A stretch of DNA of 10,250 nt from Nitrospirota bacterium (GCA_016195505.1 JACPZN010000261.1:1-10250), one strand, 5' to 3'. Shown: positions 1 to 7,172, counted from the first letter of the stretch. Made by a program: numbers and translations. Notes: generated from the sequence alone by a model not told the origin.

Positions 1-320
1 GTAAACATCGCCCCGGTGGGGGCGATGGCCTGGCCCATCATGAACGAGAGGCGTGCGTTTAGTCCCAATCCAAGCCCGGCCCATGCAGCCATCACAACAT
101 AGAGAAGCATGGACATCCAGGCTGCCGGCACATGAACGAAGATGATGCGGTAGGCCTCGCCCTGTTGAAAATCGGTCGGCGCGACGAAGAACCCGATATA
201 GAGGCCGACGACGATCGACACAGTTGCGGCGGCAGCAAACCAGGGGATCATGCTCCCGGCCAGCGGATAAAAAGCCTGCGGTGCCGAGTATTTAAGCCAG
301 TTGATGCCCATGAAGCTCAT
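1..320 (-). CDS. ccmC: Haem exporter/handling protein CcmC (partial, C-terminus off the window)
   Basis: This is an open frame of about 106 residues from an ATG at 320 that runs off the left edge. The protein reads through a first membrane helix at about residues 25-46, then FQQGEAYRIIFVHVPAAW at about 51-68, then a second helix. The QQG..YRII..HVPAA stretch is the hallmark of CcmC, and His63 corresponds to the haem-ligating periplasmic histidine known in E. coli CcmC (His60). The tryptophan-rich WWD motif should lie beyond the edge. In System I maturation CcmC presents haem to CcmE in the inner membrane. The start lies 9 bases after the ccmB stop, with only a weak ribosome binding site; a second ATG at 311 is an alternative start. 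It is part of a ccmA-ccmB-ccmC operon. Family assignment is firm; integrity of the rest cannot be seen. Confidence 0.9.
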   Translation of the reverse strand, partial: MSFMGINWLKYSAPQAFYPLAGSMIPWFAAAATVSIVVGLYIGFFVAPTDFQQGEAYRIIFVHVPAAWMSMLLYVVMAAWAGLGLGLNARLSFMMGQAIAPTGAMF

Positions 321-329
321 AAGAACATA

Positions 330-1013
330 TTACTCTACTGCGATACGCAACGCTGCTGCAGTTGCCCAGGGCGCAAAAAACAGCGACAGGACGAGACAGG
401 CTCCGAGTAACGAGAGATTGGCTTCGCCGCCGACCCCCGCCAAGCTGCTCGTGACGGCGCCGGCTCCAAAGATCAGCACCGGAACATAGAGGGGAAGCAC
501 CAAGAGGGCGACCAATAAGCCACTCCCGCGCACACCAAGCACCAGCGCGGCACCGATGGCTCCAATCATACTCAACGTCGGCGTTCCAAGCAAGAGCGAT
601 AACACCAGCACCCCCAATGGTTCCCCGATCAATCCAAATTGCAAGCCGAGAAGCGGCGAGAGCAAAACCACTGGCAAACCAGAGATTATCCAATGCGCGA
701 AGACCTTGCTGACAACCAACACCGCCAGAGGCTGGGAGATTAGGAGCATCTGTTCCAACACGCCGTCGAGATAATCAGCCGTAAACACGCGCCCCAAAGA
801 CAACAGACAGGCCAGCAGGGCCGCGACCCAGAGTACACCGGGGGCAATCGTCCTCAGTACTGCCGGCTCCGGCCCAACTCCCAGCGGAAAGAGGCTCGCC
901 ACAATGACCAAGAAGAACACCGACATCGCGACATCCGAACGACGCCGCATGGCCAGCAATAGATCCCGCCGGACGACCCCGTGCAACGCTTCCCACATGC
1001 TGGGCCGGTTCAT
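330..1013 (-). CDS. ccmB: Haem exporter membrane protein CcmB
   Basis: This gene encodes 227 residues, close to the roughly 220 usual for CcmB. The N-terminus carries a cytoplasmic basic stretch (RRDLLLAMRRRSD, about residues 15-27), followed by about six hydrophobic helices through the rest of the chain. The LEQMLLISQPL segment (about residues 86-95), in a cytoplasmic loop, resembles the conserved LEQ...SP/QPL stretch of CcmB. CcmB is the membrane partner of the ATPase CcmA; together with CcmC they form the complex that releases holo-CcmE for cytochrome c assembly. The ATG overlaps the ccmA stop in ATGA, which implies translational coupling, and ccmC follows after 9 bases. Identification rests on family resemblance plus position between clear ccmA and ccmC. 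Confidence 0.9.
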   Translation of the reverse strand: MNRPSMWEALHGVVRRDLLLAMRRRSDVAMSVFFLVIVASLFPLGVGPEPAVLRTIAPGVLWVAALLACLLSLGRVFTADYLDGVLEQMLLISQPLAVLVVSKVFAHWIISGLPVVLLSPLLGLQFGLIGEPLGVLVLSLLLGTPTLSMIGAIGAALVLGVRGSGLLVALLVLPLYVPVLIFGAGAVTSSLAGVGGEANLSLLGACLVLSLFFAPWATAAALRIAVE

Positions 1014-1630
1014 TCAGTCAGCCTCAGACGTTGCACAGCATCAGATGGCAGTGCCACCTCTTGGTGAGTGACCACGACCGCCATGCCCCCGTGCTGGAGA
1101 TGCGACTGTAGGCGTTGGGTTACCAAACTCGTTGCTGTGGCATCCAATGAAGTGAACGGCTCATCCAAGAGCCATAACGGGCGAGTGGAAAGCCAGAGAC
1201 GGGCCAGCGCCACTCGGCGCTTTTGCCCTTGTGACAGGACCTTTGTGGGCAGGGCGTGAATCGCTCGCTTGAGACCCACGGCCTCCAACGCCACCTGGGC
1301 AAGCAGGCCGGAGCTGTCATCGCCGGAGAGGGAGGCCGCAACCGTGAGGTTTTCCAGCGGAGTCAAATCATCCTTGATTCCGTTGAGATGCCCTATATAG
1401 GTGAGCTGGGCACAATAGAGTTCCTTTAATTCGCGGATGTCTTGCCCTTGCCATAGGATTGAGCCTTGCTCAGGCGGCAACAGGCTGCAGAACATGCGGA
1501 GTAGGCTGGTTTTCCCACTGCCGTTCTCGCCCACCACGGCTAACAGCGTTCCCGGCCGGAGCGTCACGCTGAGGTTGGAGAACAGCCTGCGTTCCCCGCG
1601 AGTGCAACTCAGAGCAACGGCTTGTAGCAT
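1010..1630 (-). CDS. ccmA: Cytochrome c biogenesis ATP-binding protein CcmA
   Basis: This encodes an ABC ATPase of 206 residues from the chosen ATG, the usual size for CcmA. It shows Walker A GENGSGKT at 34-41, the ABC signature LSQGQ at 132-136 inside LSQGQKRRVALARL (typical of CcmA), Walker B LWLLDEP at 152-158, and the switch histidine in VVVTHQ (His189). CcmA hydrolyses ATP to release haem-loaded CcmE from the CcmCD complex at the inner membrane. The stop overlaps the ccmB start by four bases. The open frame extends upstream to an ATG at 1834, but those 68 extra residues are unlike the family, so I chose the ATG at 1630, where the alignment to CcmA begins. No good Shine-Dalgarno sequence precedes it, so the start is less sure than the function. 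Confidence 0.9.
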   Translation of the reverse strand: MLQAVALSCTRGERRLFSNLSVTLRPGTLLAVVGENGSGKTSLLRMFCSLLPPEQGSILWQGQDIRELKELYCAQLTYIGHLNGIKDDLTPLENLTVAASLSGDDSSGLLAQVALEAVGLKRAIHALPTKVLSQGQKRRVALARLWLSTRPLWLLDEPFTSLDATATSLVTQRLQSHLQHGGMAVVVTHQEVALPSDAVQRLRLTE

Positions 1631-1666
1631 AGAAGGAGAAACCCCACTGGGAGAGAAGACGAACCA

Positions 1667-1681
1667 TTGCCGCAGCGGCAA
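1667..1681. repeat. 15-base palindrome upstream of ccmA
   Basis: The sequence ttgccgcagcggcaa is a perfect inverted repeat with 7-base arms around one central base, 37 bases upstream of the chosen ccmA start. No T-run follows on the minus strand, so it is not an evident intrinsic terminator. It could be an operator or chance. The rest of the 1631-1864 gap between topA and ccmA shows no promoter or terminator that I can defend. Confidence 0.3.
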
Positions 1682-1864
1682 ATCATGACAGCCTAAATGT
1701 CCATGAGTGTTTTCCGACCCCACCCGGCCAAACCGAAAGGAGGCTGTTCCGATAGCAGGGGTCGAGGGTAAGGTAACGGGGCGTGGAAAACAAGGGGCGA
1801 AAAATGCGTGGGATACGAAGACGGGGCGGGGCAAAGGGAGAAGAAAGGGTCCAACCTAAATCGG

Positions 1865-3475
1865 TCACCCAGCTTCGCGGTACCCACACTCCTCATTGCG
1901 GCATTGCACACTCCGTCCATCCTGTTTGCTGACTTTCTCGACCAAGAACGGAGCCTGACAGGTCGGACAGGTCTTTGCCACCGGACGATCCCAGAGCGCG
2001 TATTCGCACTGCGGATATTTACTGCAAGCAAAGAACGAGCGGCCCTTGCGTGTCCGCTTCTGCACAAGATCACCTCCACAGCCAGGTTGTGGACATTTGA
2101 CGCCCAGCGCCAGCGGTTTGGTCATCTTGCACTGAGGGTAGGCGGAGCAGGCGATGAACTTGCCGAATCGCCCGGTCTTGACCACCATCGGGCTTCCGCA
2201 TTTGTCACAGACCTGATCGGTCGTGAGTTCCAGCTTCGGCACAATTTTTATAGTGCCGTCCGGCAGCTTCTCGAAGTTTTGAGTGTTTTTGCAAGGCGGA
2301 ACGTCCTTGTATCCAGGACAGGCGAGGAATTTGCCGTTCCGTCCCCACTTCATTTCCATCATCCTGCCGCACCTCTCGCACGGAATGTCCGTGGGTGGCT
2401 CAACCGTATCCTTCGGACCTGGAATCGTCTTCGCTCGTTCCATTTCTTTCGTGAAGGGCGTATAGAAATCACGCACAGCTGTGACCCAGGGCTTACTCCC
2501 CTCTTCCACCTCATCGAGCTGTTCCTCCAGATGGGAGGTGAAGTCGACGTTGATGAGTTCGGGGAACCCCTTCATCAGGAAGTCGTTGACGGTTCGTCCC
2601 GTTTCCGTCGGGACCAATCGTCCCTCAGTCTTTTCCACGTACTTGCGGTCTTGGATGGTAGAAATAATTGCGGCGTAGGTGGAGGGGCGCCCGATCCCTT
2701 TTTCTTCCAGCTCTTTGATCAAGAGCGCTTCGTTATACCGGGGTGGCGGTTGCGTGAAATGTTGTTTCGACGTCAAGCCCAACACCGATTGCCCTTCTTG
2801 CTCGACAAGCCGCAGCTGCTCTCCTTCAGACAGAGCCGGCAGCTGACGCTCGTTCTCGTCCTCGGCTTCCTGATCGGCCTTCGGCTTCTGCGAGGGTAAC
2901 TCTTTGTCGACACCTTCCATATAGACGATCGTATGTCCTGGGAACTTCACGACCGTCCCCGTGGAACGGAAGACGTACTTGTCCTTGGTCCCGACCGGTG
3001 TGGAATCGATCCGCGTCACATCCAAAATCGTCGGCACCATCTGCGAGGCGATGAATCGATTCCAGATCAACTTGTAGAGATTGTACTGATCAGGATCCAG
3101 GTACTGGCGGATCGCTTCGGGATCGCGTGTGGCCGACGTCGGCCGCACGGCCTCGTGGGCTTCCTGGGCTGCTTTTTGAGTTTTGTAGACATTCGGCGTC
3201 GCAGGGAGATACTCCGCCCCAAATCGCGATTGAATCAGCTCTCTCGCTTGAGCCATGGCCTCATTCGACACTCGTGGAGAATCGGTTCGCATATAGGTGA
3301 TAAGACCGGTCGCTCCCTCAGCTCCGATTTCGATGCCTTCGTAGAGCTGCTGCGCAAGGGTCATCGTCTTCTTGGGCGAGAAGTGCAGCTTACGCGCCGC
3401 TTCTTGCTGTAGACGGCTGGTAATGAACGGCGCCACGGGATTCCGTTTCTTTTCTCGGCGCTCGATCGAAGCCAT
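1865..3475 (-). CDS. topA: DNA topoisomerase I, C-terminal piece (active-site tyrosine and zinc ribbons) of a split topA
   Basis: This encodes 536 residues that match the C-terminal two-thirds of bacterial topoisomerase IA. It opens at native TopA sequence (ERREKKRNPVAPFITS, residues 5-20) and carries the catalytic motif GLITYMRTDS with Tyr61 as nucleophile and Arg63 beside it. AHEAVRPT (His107) and the GIGRPSTYA motif (261-269) follow. Four tetracysteine zinc ribbons come next: Cys366/369/386/395, 423/426/443/449, 461/466/484/490 and 503/506/525/530. Toprim is absent here and lies in the separate upstream piece (3480-4049), in another frame. About 85-100 residues that normally join them are missing. 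The ATG at 3475 has a GAGG ribosome binding site 7 bases upstream, so this piece could be translated by reinitiation. It may be a pseudogene remnant, a two-chain enzyme or an assembly error. The family is certain; function is doubtful. Confidence 0.88.
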   Translation of the reverse strand: MASIERREKKRNPVAPFITSRLQQEAARKLHFSPKKTMTLAQQLYEGIEIGAEGATGLITYMRTDSPRVSNEAMAQARELIQSRFGAEYLPATPNVYKTQKAAQEAHEAVRPTSATRDPEAIRQYLDPDQYNLYKLIWNRFIASQMVPTILDVTRIDSTPVGTKDKYVFRSTGTVVKFPGHTIVYMEGVDKELPSQKPKADQEAEDENERQLPALSEGEQLRLVEQEGQSVLGLTSKQHFTQPPPRYNEALLIKELEEKGIGRPSTYAAIISTIQDRKYVEKTEGRLVPTETGRTVNDFLMKGFPELINVDFTSHLEEQLDEVEEGSKPWVTAVRDFYTPFTKEMERAKTIPGPKDTVEPPTDIPCERCGRMMEMKWGRNGKFLACPGYKDVPPCKNTQNFEKLPDGTIKIVPKLELTTDQVCDKCGSPMVVKTGRFGKFIACSAYPQCKMTKPLALGVKCPQPGCGGDLVQKRTRKGRSFFACSKYPQCEYALWDRPVAKTCPTCQAPFLVEKVSKQDGRSVQCRNEECGYREAG

Positions 3476-3487
3476 TGTTCTACCTCA
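3473..3487 (-). promoter_or_regulatory. Stop / Shine-Dalgarno / restart junction between the topA pieces
   Basis: On the minus strand the order is TGAGGTAGAACAATG. The 5' piece ends at TAG (3480-3482), GAGG (3483-3486) overlaps its last codons, and the ATG of the 3' piece begins at 3475, 7 bases after GAGG and 4 bases after the stop. The geometry suits termination-reinitiation. A Shine-Dalgarno of this quality could also be chance. Confidence 0.4.
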
Positions 3488-4049
3488 CTGCAATTGCCGC
3501 CTGGCCACGCCCATTTGAGTGCAGCCAAAACGTGAGAAATTCTGATACGCCGACACGATATGCCTTGTTCCACAGCAACTGGCTGCCTTGATAACCGACA
3601 ATGCGATCCAGCACACGGCGGGCCTGCTGAGCATTCACCAATTTCATGTCGATCTCGCCGGGCGACTGCAGCGCGCGCTTGATCGCCGATTCGGTGATTT
3701 CATTGAACAGGACCCTGAAGATCTTCCCGTTTTTCTTCTTCTTCGATTTCCCTAGAAGCTCCTGCTCGAGGTGCCAGGCAATAGCCTCCCCTTCACGATC
3801 GGGGTCCGGCGCCAGAAACACCTTGTCGGCCTCTTCGGCTTTCTTCTTGATCTCGGCCAGGACTTTCGCCTTCCCCTTGATTGTGACGTACTGCGGCTTG
3901 AAATCGTGGTCGAGATCGACGCCCAACTTGCTGGTCGGCAGATCCTTGATATGGCCGACCGACGCCATTACGGTATAGCCGCGGCCCAGGTATTTGGTGA
4001 TCGTTTTCGCCTTGGTCGGCGACTCAACGATGATCAGAGATTTCGCCAT
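3480..4049 (-). CDS. topA: DNA topoisomerase I, N-terminal Toprim piece of a split topA
   Basis: This gives 189 residues from the ATG at 4049, which has GGAGATGGAG just upstream; a longer frame to 4121 adds 24 residues unlike the family. The protein starts MAKSLIIVESPTKAKTI, the classic TopA N-terminus with Glu9. The Toprim metal motif DPDREGEA gives Asp82, Asp84 and Glu86. Normal sequence continues through MKLVNAQQARRVLDRIVGY to LLWNK (residues 158-162). After that the family predicts (R/A)RGLSAGRVQSVAVR followed by domains II and IV. Instead the frame reads about 27 unfamiliar residues and stops; only a faint GRGQ...AVR echo remains at the end. Alone, this piece lacks the catalytic tyrosine. 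topA normally relaxes negative supercoils and is usually essential, so disruption is striking. A weak promoter candidate lies upstream. Confidence 0.85.
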   Translation of the reverse strand: MAKSLIIVESPTKAKTITKYLGRGYTVMASVGHIKDLPTSKLGVDLDHDFKPQYVTIKGKAKVLAEIKKKAEEADKVFLAPDPDREGEAIAWHLEQELLGKSKKKKNGKIFRVLFNEITESAIKRALQSPGEIDMKLVNAQQARRVLDRIVGYQGSQLLWNKAYRVGVSEFLTFWLHSNGRGQAAIAVR

Positions 4050-4074
4050 GACAACTCCATCTCCACATGCTGCA

Positions 4075-4102
4075 CATATAAGAACTCCATCATCCGTATC
4101 AA
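4075..4102 (-). promoter_or_regulatory. Candidate sigma-70-type promoter of topA
   Basis: On the minus strand TTGATA (4097-4102) and TATATG (4075-4080) are separated by 16 bases and lie about 25 bases before the topA ATG at 4049. This is 5 of 6 and 4 of 6 matches to the -35 and -10 consensus sequences. It falls between the inverted-repeat element and topA, so topA could be expressed independently of dprA. The evidence is pattern matching only. Confidence 0.3.
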
Positions 4103-4155
4103 ATATCGGAGATTCCTGCAACTAGAATGGTGGACGGCGCCGGCTAGCATGACCC

Positions 4156-4327
4156 GCAGGATGGTCAAAAAGGCCGTCCAGCGCGGCCGCAGCGAGATTA
4201 GAGGCGAATCGTACTTTGCGCTACTATGTTGAGCCTCTGAGTGAGGCGAGAAGAAAGTTTTGGGGAAGGCGCGTCTCGGCGCGCAAGGGCGGGGCGGGTG
4301 AGGCAGGTGCCTTTTTCAGCATCCTGC
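4156..4327. repeat. Intergenic inverted-repeat element (MITE- or REP-like) between dprA and topA
   Basis: The element is bounded by arms at 4156-4174 (gcaggatggtcaaaaaggc) and 4309-4327 (gcctttttcagcatcctgc), complementary at 17 of 19 positions. Inside are smaller inverted repeats: gcctc/gaggc at 4233-4247 with a further gaggc copy at 4201-4205, a gcgcg/cgcgc hairpin at 4269-4284, and a gcggccgc palindrome at 4183-4190. No open frame of note and no transposase is present. The right arm begins at the last base of the dprA stop codon. I recall similar text (arms with GGATG, AAAAAGGC and a GAGGCTCAAC core) as a frequent intergenic repeat in Nitrospira genomes, but I could not check this. No clear target-site duplication is visible. 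On RNA it could fold into a long-armed structure, but there is no T-run after it. Confidence 0.6.
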
Positions 4328-5445
4328 TAGAGACGAATGTACTGCTGACCCGGAAGCTGACGCACACGGCCATACAATTCCAGCGAAAGCAATGTGGCCG
4401 CCACTTGTGCGGCGCTCAGCCCCGTGCTTTCGATCACCGCATCGACGGACCGCGCCTCATAGGACAACGCCTCGTACACCAACGTGTCTTCCTTTCCCAA
4501 AGACGCTCGTGAGTCCGACGGCGCTCCACCAACGGACAAGGTCGCCCGCAAGCGCGCATCCACTTGCGGCACAATTTCATCAAGAATATCCTGGGCATTT
4601 TCGATCAGTTTCGCCCCCTCTTTGATGAGACCGTTCGAACCCCGGCATGCGTCTTCTTTCACCGAGCCCGGTACGGCGAACACCTCGCGTCCCTGCTCCA
4701 AAGCCAGCTTTGCCGTAATAAGCGATCCGCTGTTCGGCGCGGCTTCACTCACCAGAACGCCTAAGGACAGCCCGCTGATGATCCGATTCCTTCGCGGGAA
4801 GTGATGACTCTGCGGAGAAGAGCCGATCGGCAACTCGCAGATCACACCTCCGTGTGATTCAATGTTCCGCCGCAGCGTGTCGTGCTCTGGTGGATAGGTG
4901 CGATCAATCCCACATCCCAAAACCGCGATCGTCCGGCCTTTGCCCGCCAGCGCTCCCCGATGGGCTGCCGCATCGATCCCTCGTGCCAGGCCGCTCACGA
5001 TCGTGACACCCGCTCCGGCAAGATCTTGGGCAATCTCCTCAGTGATGATCCTCCCCGATGGCGTGGCTCGTCGCCCTCCTACAATCGCCACCGCTACATC
5101 GTCCTGTGGTAACAAGGCCCCCTTCACATATAACAACGGAGGCGGATCAGGAATGGTTCTGAGCCGCGCGGGATACGATTGATCGAAGAGAGTAATGATG
5201 CGGACCTTGAGACGTTCGATGACCTGTACCTGTCGATCAATCTGTCGGCGAATCTTCGATTCAGGACCGCACCGGACCGATTCGGCCAGATCGGGACTGC
5301 AACCGGCTCGAACCAGTTCATCCTGGGTAGCGGCCAACACCGCATTCGGCGAGCCGAACGCTTGGATCAGCCTCAGAAGCGTGCGATCACCCACACCGTC
5401 GATCGCCTGGAGCACCAACCAGGAGGTCAGCGACACCGCATCCAT
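4327..5445 (-). CDS. dprA: DNA-processing protein DprA (Smf)
   Basis: This encodes 372 residues, in the normal range for three-domain DprA. An N-terminal helix-hairpin-helix-like part (IDGVGDRTLLRLI, 15-27) is followed by the Rossmann DNA-binding core, with YPARLRTIPDPPPLLYVKG at 91-109, VGGRRATPSG at 122-131, SGLARGIDAAAHRGAL at 151-166, PRRNRIISGLS at 218-227, SGSLITA at 239-245 and VFAVPG at 255-260. A C-terminal winged-helix domain spans about 318-372. DprA binds incoming single-stranded DNA during natural transformation and loads RecA onto it. The start ATG at 5445 has only a weak GGGG upstream. The gene is 102 bases downstream of rng; the gap 5446-5547 shows nothing I can name. topA follows after the inverted-repeat element, and a dprA-topA pair is common in bacteria. 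No domain or motif appears missing. Confidence 0.95.
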   Translation of the reverse strand: MDAVSLTSWLVLQAIDGVGDRTLLRLIQAFGSPNAVLAATQDELVRAGCSPDLAESVRCGPESKIRRQIDRQVQVIERLKVRIITLFDQSYPARLRTIPDPPPLLYVKGALLPQDDVAVAIVGGRRATPSGRIITEEIAQDLAGAGVTIVSGLARGIDAAAHRGALAGKGRTIAVLGCGIDRTYPPEHDTLRRNIESHGGVICELPIGSSPQSHHFPRRNRIISGLSLGVLVSEAAPNSGSLITAKLALEQGREVFAVPGSVKEDACRGSNGLIKEGAKLIENAQDILDEIVPQVDARLRATLSVGGAPSDSRASLGKEDTLVYEALSYEARSVDAVIESTGLSAAQVAATLLSLELYGRVRQLPGQQYIRL

Positions 5446-5547
5446 GACAGGCCCCGATGAAGGTGATGAAGTTCGCCATATCGGCGGGAATACTGAGCCA
5501 CGTGAGTCATATGGATGACGAGGTGCACCGGCAGACGCGGCACAACT

Positions 5548-7056
5548 CTATAAGACGACGAGATCGTACTGCTCGAGGTGCAGCTGACTGTCCGGGGTGA
5601 CGATTATTTTCGCCGAACAATCTCGCTCCAAGATTTCGATCCCATGACGCTCCTCGTCTTGCAGCAGCTCGGCCACGGTGGGATGGGCTCCAATGACAAT
5701 CCGTTGATGATCCGCGGACGGTTCGATCCGGCGGATCTCGCGAAAGATCTCGTACGCCACCGTCGTCGGAGACTTCGTATACCCGCGGCCTTCACAGTAG
5801 CGACAAGGTTCGGAGAGAGAACGCAGCAGGTCCTCGCGGACACGCTCGCGCGAGATTTCGATCAAGCCGAGGTCCGAAATCCTCGAGATCCTCGTCCGCG
5901 CCTTGTCGGACGCCATGGCGTCGACGAGAGCATGGTAGACCTTCTCGCGATTCTTCTCACGTTCCATGTCGATAAAATCGACGATGATGATGCCGCCGAT
6001 CCCGCGCAGCTTCAACTGATAGGCGACTTCCTTCGCAGCCTCCAGATTGTTCCGGAGAATCGTCTCTTCCTGATCCCGTTTCCCGACAAACCGTCCTGTA
6101 TTCACGTCGATCACCGTCATCGCTTCCGTGTGATCGATCACCAGATACCCGCCCGACTTCAGCCATACCTTCCGGCTCATCGCACGCGCAATCTCTTGTT
6201 CCACTCCCAGATGGTCGAACAGAGGCTCATCCTTGTCGTAGAAGTGAATCCGCGAGGTCTGCTCAGGTGAAAACCGCTGCACGAAATCCCGAATGGCTTC
6301 GTACTCCCCTCGTGAATCGATCCAAAGTCGATCCACCTTTTTCCCAAAGAGGTCCCGCACGACTCGGAAGCTGAGGCTTAAATCGGTATGCAGCAGCGCT
6401 GGAGCCCCCAACTGCTCCCGGTTCGTCAGAATGTCCTGCCACAAGACGTGCAGGAAATCGACGTCGGATTTGAGCTCATCTTCCTTGACGCCTTCACTGA
6501 CCGTCCGCACGATGTAGCCGCAGCCCGGGCGACGGACGCGGCGCATGATGTCCTTCAGCCTCGTTCGCTCTTCATCGCGAGCGATCCGTCGCGAGACTCC
6601 GATATGCTCCACATTCGGCATAAACACCAAATATCGCCCTGGAAGCGACACATACGTCGTGACCCGCGACCCCTTTGTGCCGATCGGACCTTTCGAAATC
6701 TGAACCATCAACTCCTGCCCTTCACTCAACAGCTGTTCGATCGGCTTGGCACTCTGGCGCTTCGGCCGGAGCATGTCCGAGTCCTTGTCGTCCTCCTCCG
6801 CCTCGACCAGCATGTCCCCCGGCTCCGCATCCATCGAAAGATCGGACACATGCATGAATGCGGCCTTCTCCAAGCCGATGTCCACAAACGCGGCTTGCAT
6901 GCCCGGCAGGACCTTGGCCACCCTTCCCTTATAAATATTCCCAACAAAGTCCTTGTGTTTTGCGCGGTCCCCGAACAAGTCGGTGACCACTCCTCCATCA
7001 AGAACCGCCACACGGGTCTCTTCCCGCACGACCGTTATCGCAATCTCAATTCCCAT
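5548..7056 (-). CDS. rng: Ribonuclease G/E family endoribonuclease
   Basis: This encodes 502 residues, close to E. coli RNase G (489) and far shorter than RNase E, with no degradosome scaffold tail. An N-terminal S1-like RNA-binding region (about 38-130) contains YKGRVAKVLPGMQAAFVDIG and an acidic insert (about 77-97). The RNase H-like catalytic core has the metal-binding aspartates in VIDVNTG (Asp317) and IIIVDFIDM (Asp360). The zinc-link CRYC (Cys418/Cys421) is followed by GRGYTKSPTTVAYEI. The C-terminus LEQYDLVVL resembles the RNase G end QEQFDVVMM. The enzyme cleaves single-stranded 5'-monophosphate RNA and matures 16S rRNA ends. The ATG at 7056 has a strong AAGGAG five to six bases upstream; the frame extension to 7116 is unlike the family. 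It lies 116 bases after rodA with no clear terminator between, so co-transcription is possible. RNase E naming is the alternative. Confidence 0.94.
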   Translation of the reverse strand: MGIEIAITVVREETRVAVLDGGVVTDLFGDRAKHKDFVGNIYKGRVAKVLPGMQAAFVDIGLEKAAFMHVSDLSMDAEPGDMLVEAEEDDKDSDMLRPKRQSAKPIEQLLSEGQELMVQISKGPIGTKGSRVTTYVSLPGRYLVFMPNVEHIGVSRRIARDEERTRLKDIMRRVRRPGCGYIVRTVSEGVKEDELKSDVDFLHVLWQDILTNREQLGAPALLHTDLSLSFRVVRDLFGKKVDRLWIDSRGEYEAIRDFVQRFSPEQTSRIHFYDKDEPLFDHLGVEQEIARAMSRKVWLKSGGYLVIDHTEAMTVIDVNTGRFVGKRDQEETILRNNLEAAKEVAYQLKLRGIGGIIIVDFIDMEREKNREKVYHALVDAMASDKARTRISRISDLGLIEISRERVREDLLRSLSEPCRYCEGRGYTKSPTTVAYEIFREIRRIEPSADHQRIVIGAHPTVAELLQDEERHGIEILERDCSAKIIVTPDSQLHLEQYDLVVL

Positions 7057-7172
7057 ACAAACTCCTTTTTCTGAGAGACGCGGAGGCTCGCGGGGAACCA
7101 TGGACGCAGGCACCATGCCCAGGTCCGATACTCATCATCACCCGCGCCCACTTCGCCGGTCCTCGATTCGAC

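Noticed and set aside
1808..2899. A 363-codon open frame on the plus strand
   Set aside because: It lies antisense to the topA 3' piece and shows no recognisable motif or good ribosome binding site.
5578..7074. Plus-strand open frames of about 230 codons opposite rng
   Set aside because: They are antisense shadows of a clearly functional RNase G/E gene, with Arg/His/Asp-rich low-information translations.
7057..7172. Possible extra small gene or terminator between rodA and rng
   Set aside because: The frame here only extends rng upstream; no hairpin with a T-run and no independent ribosome binding site were found.
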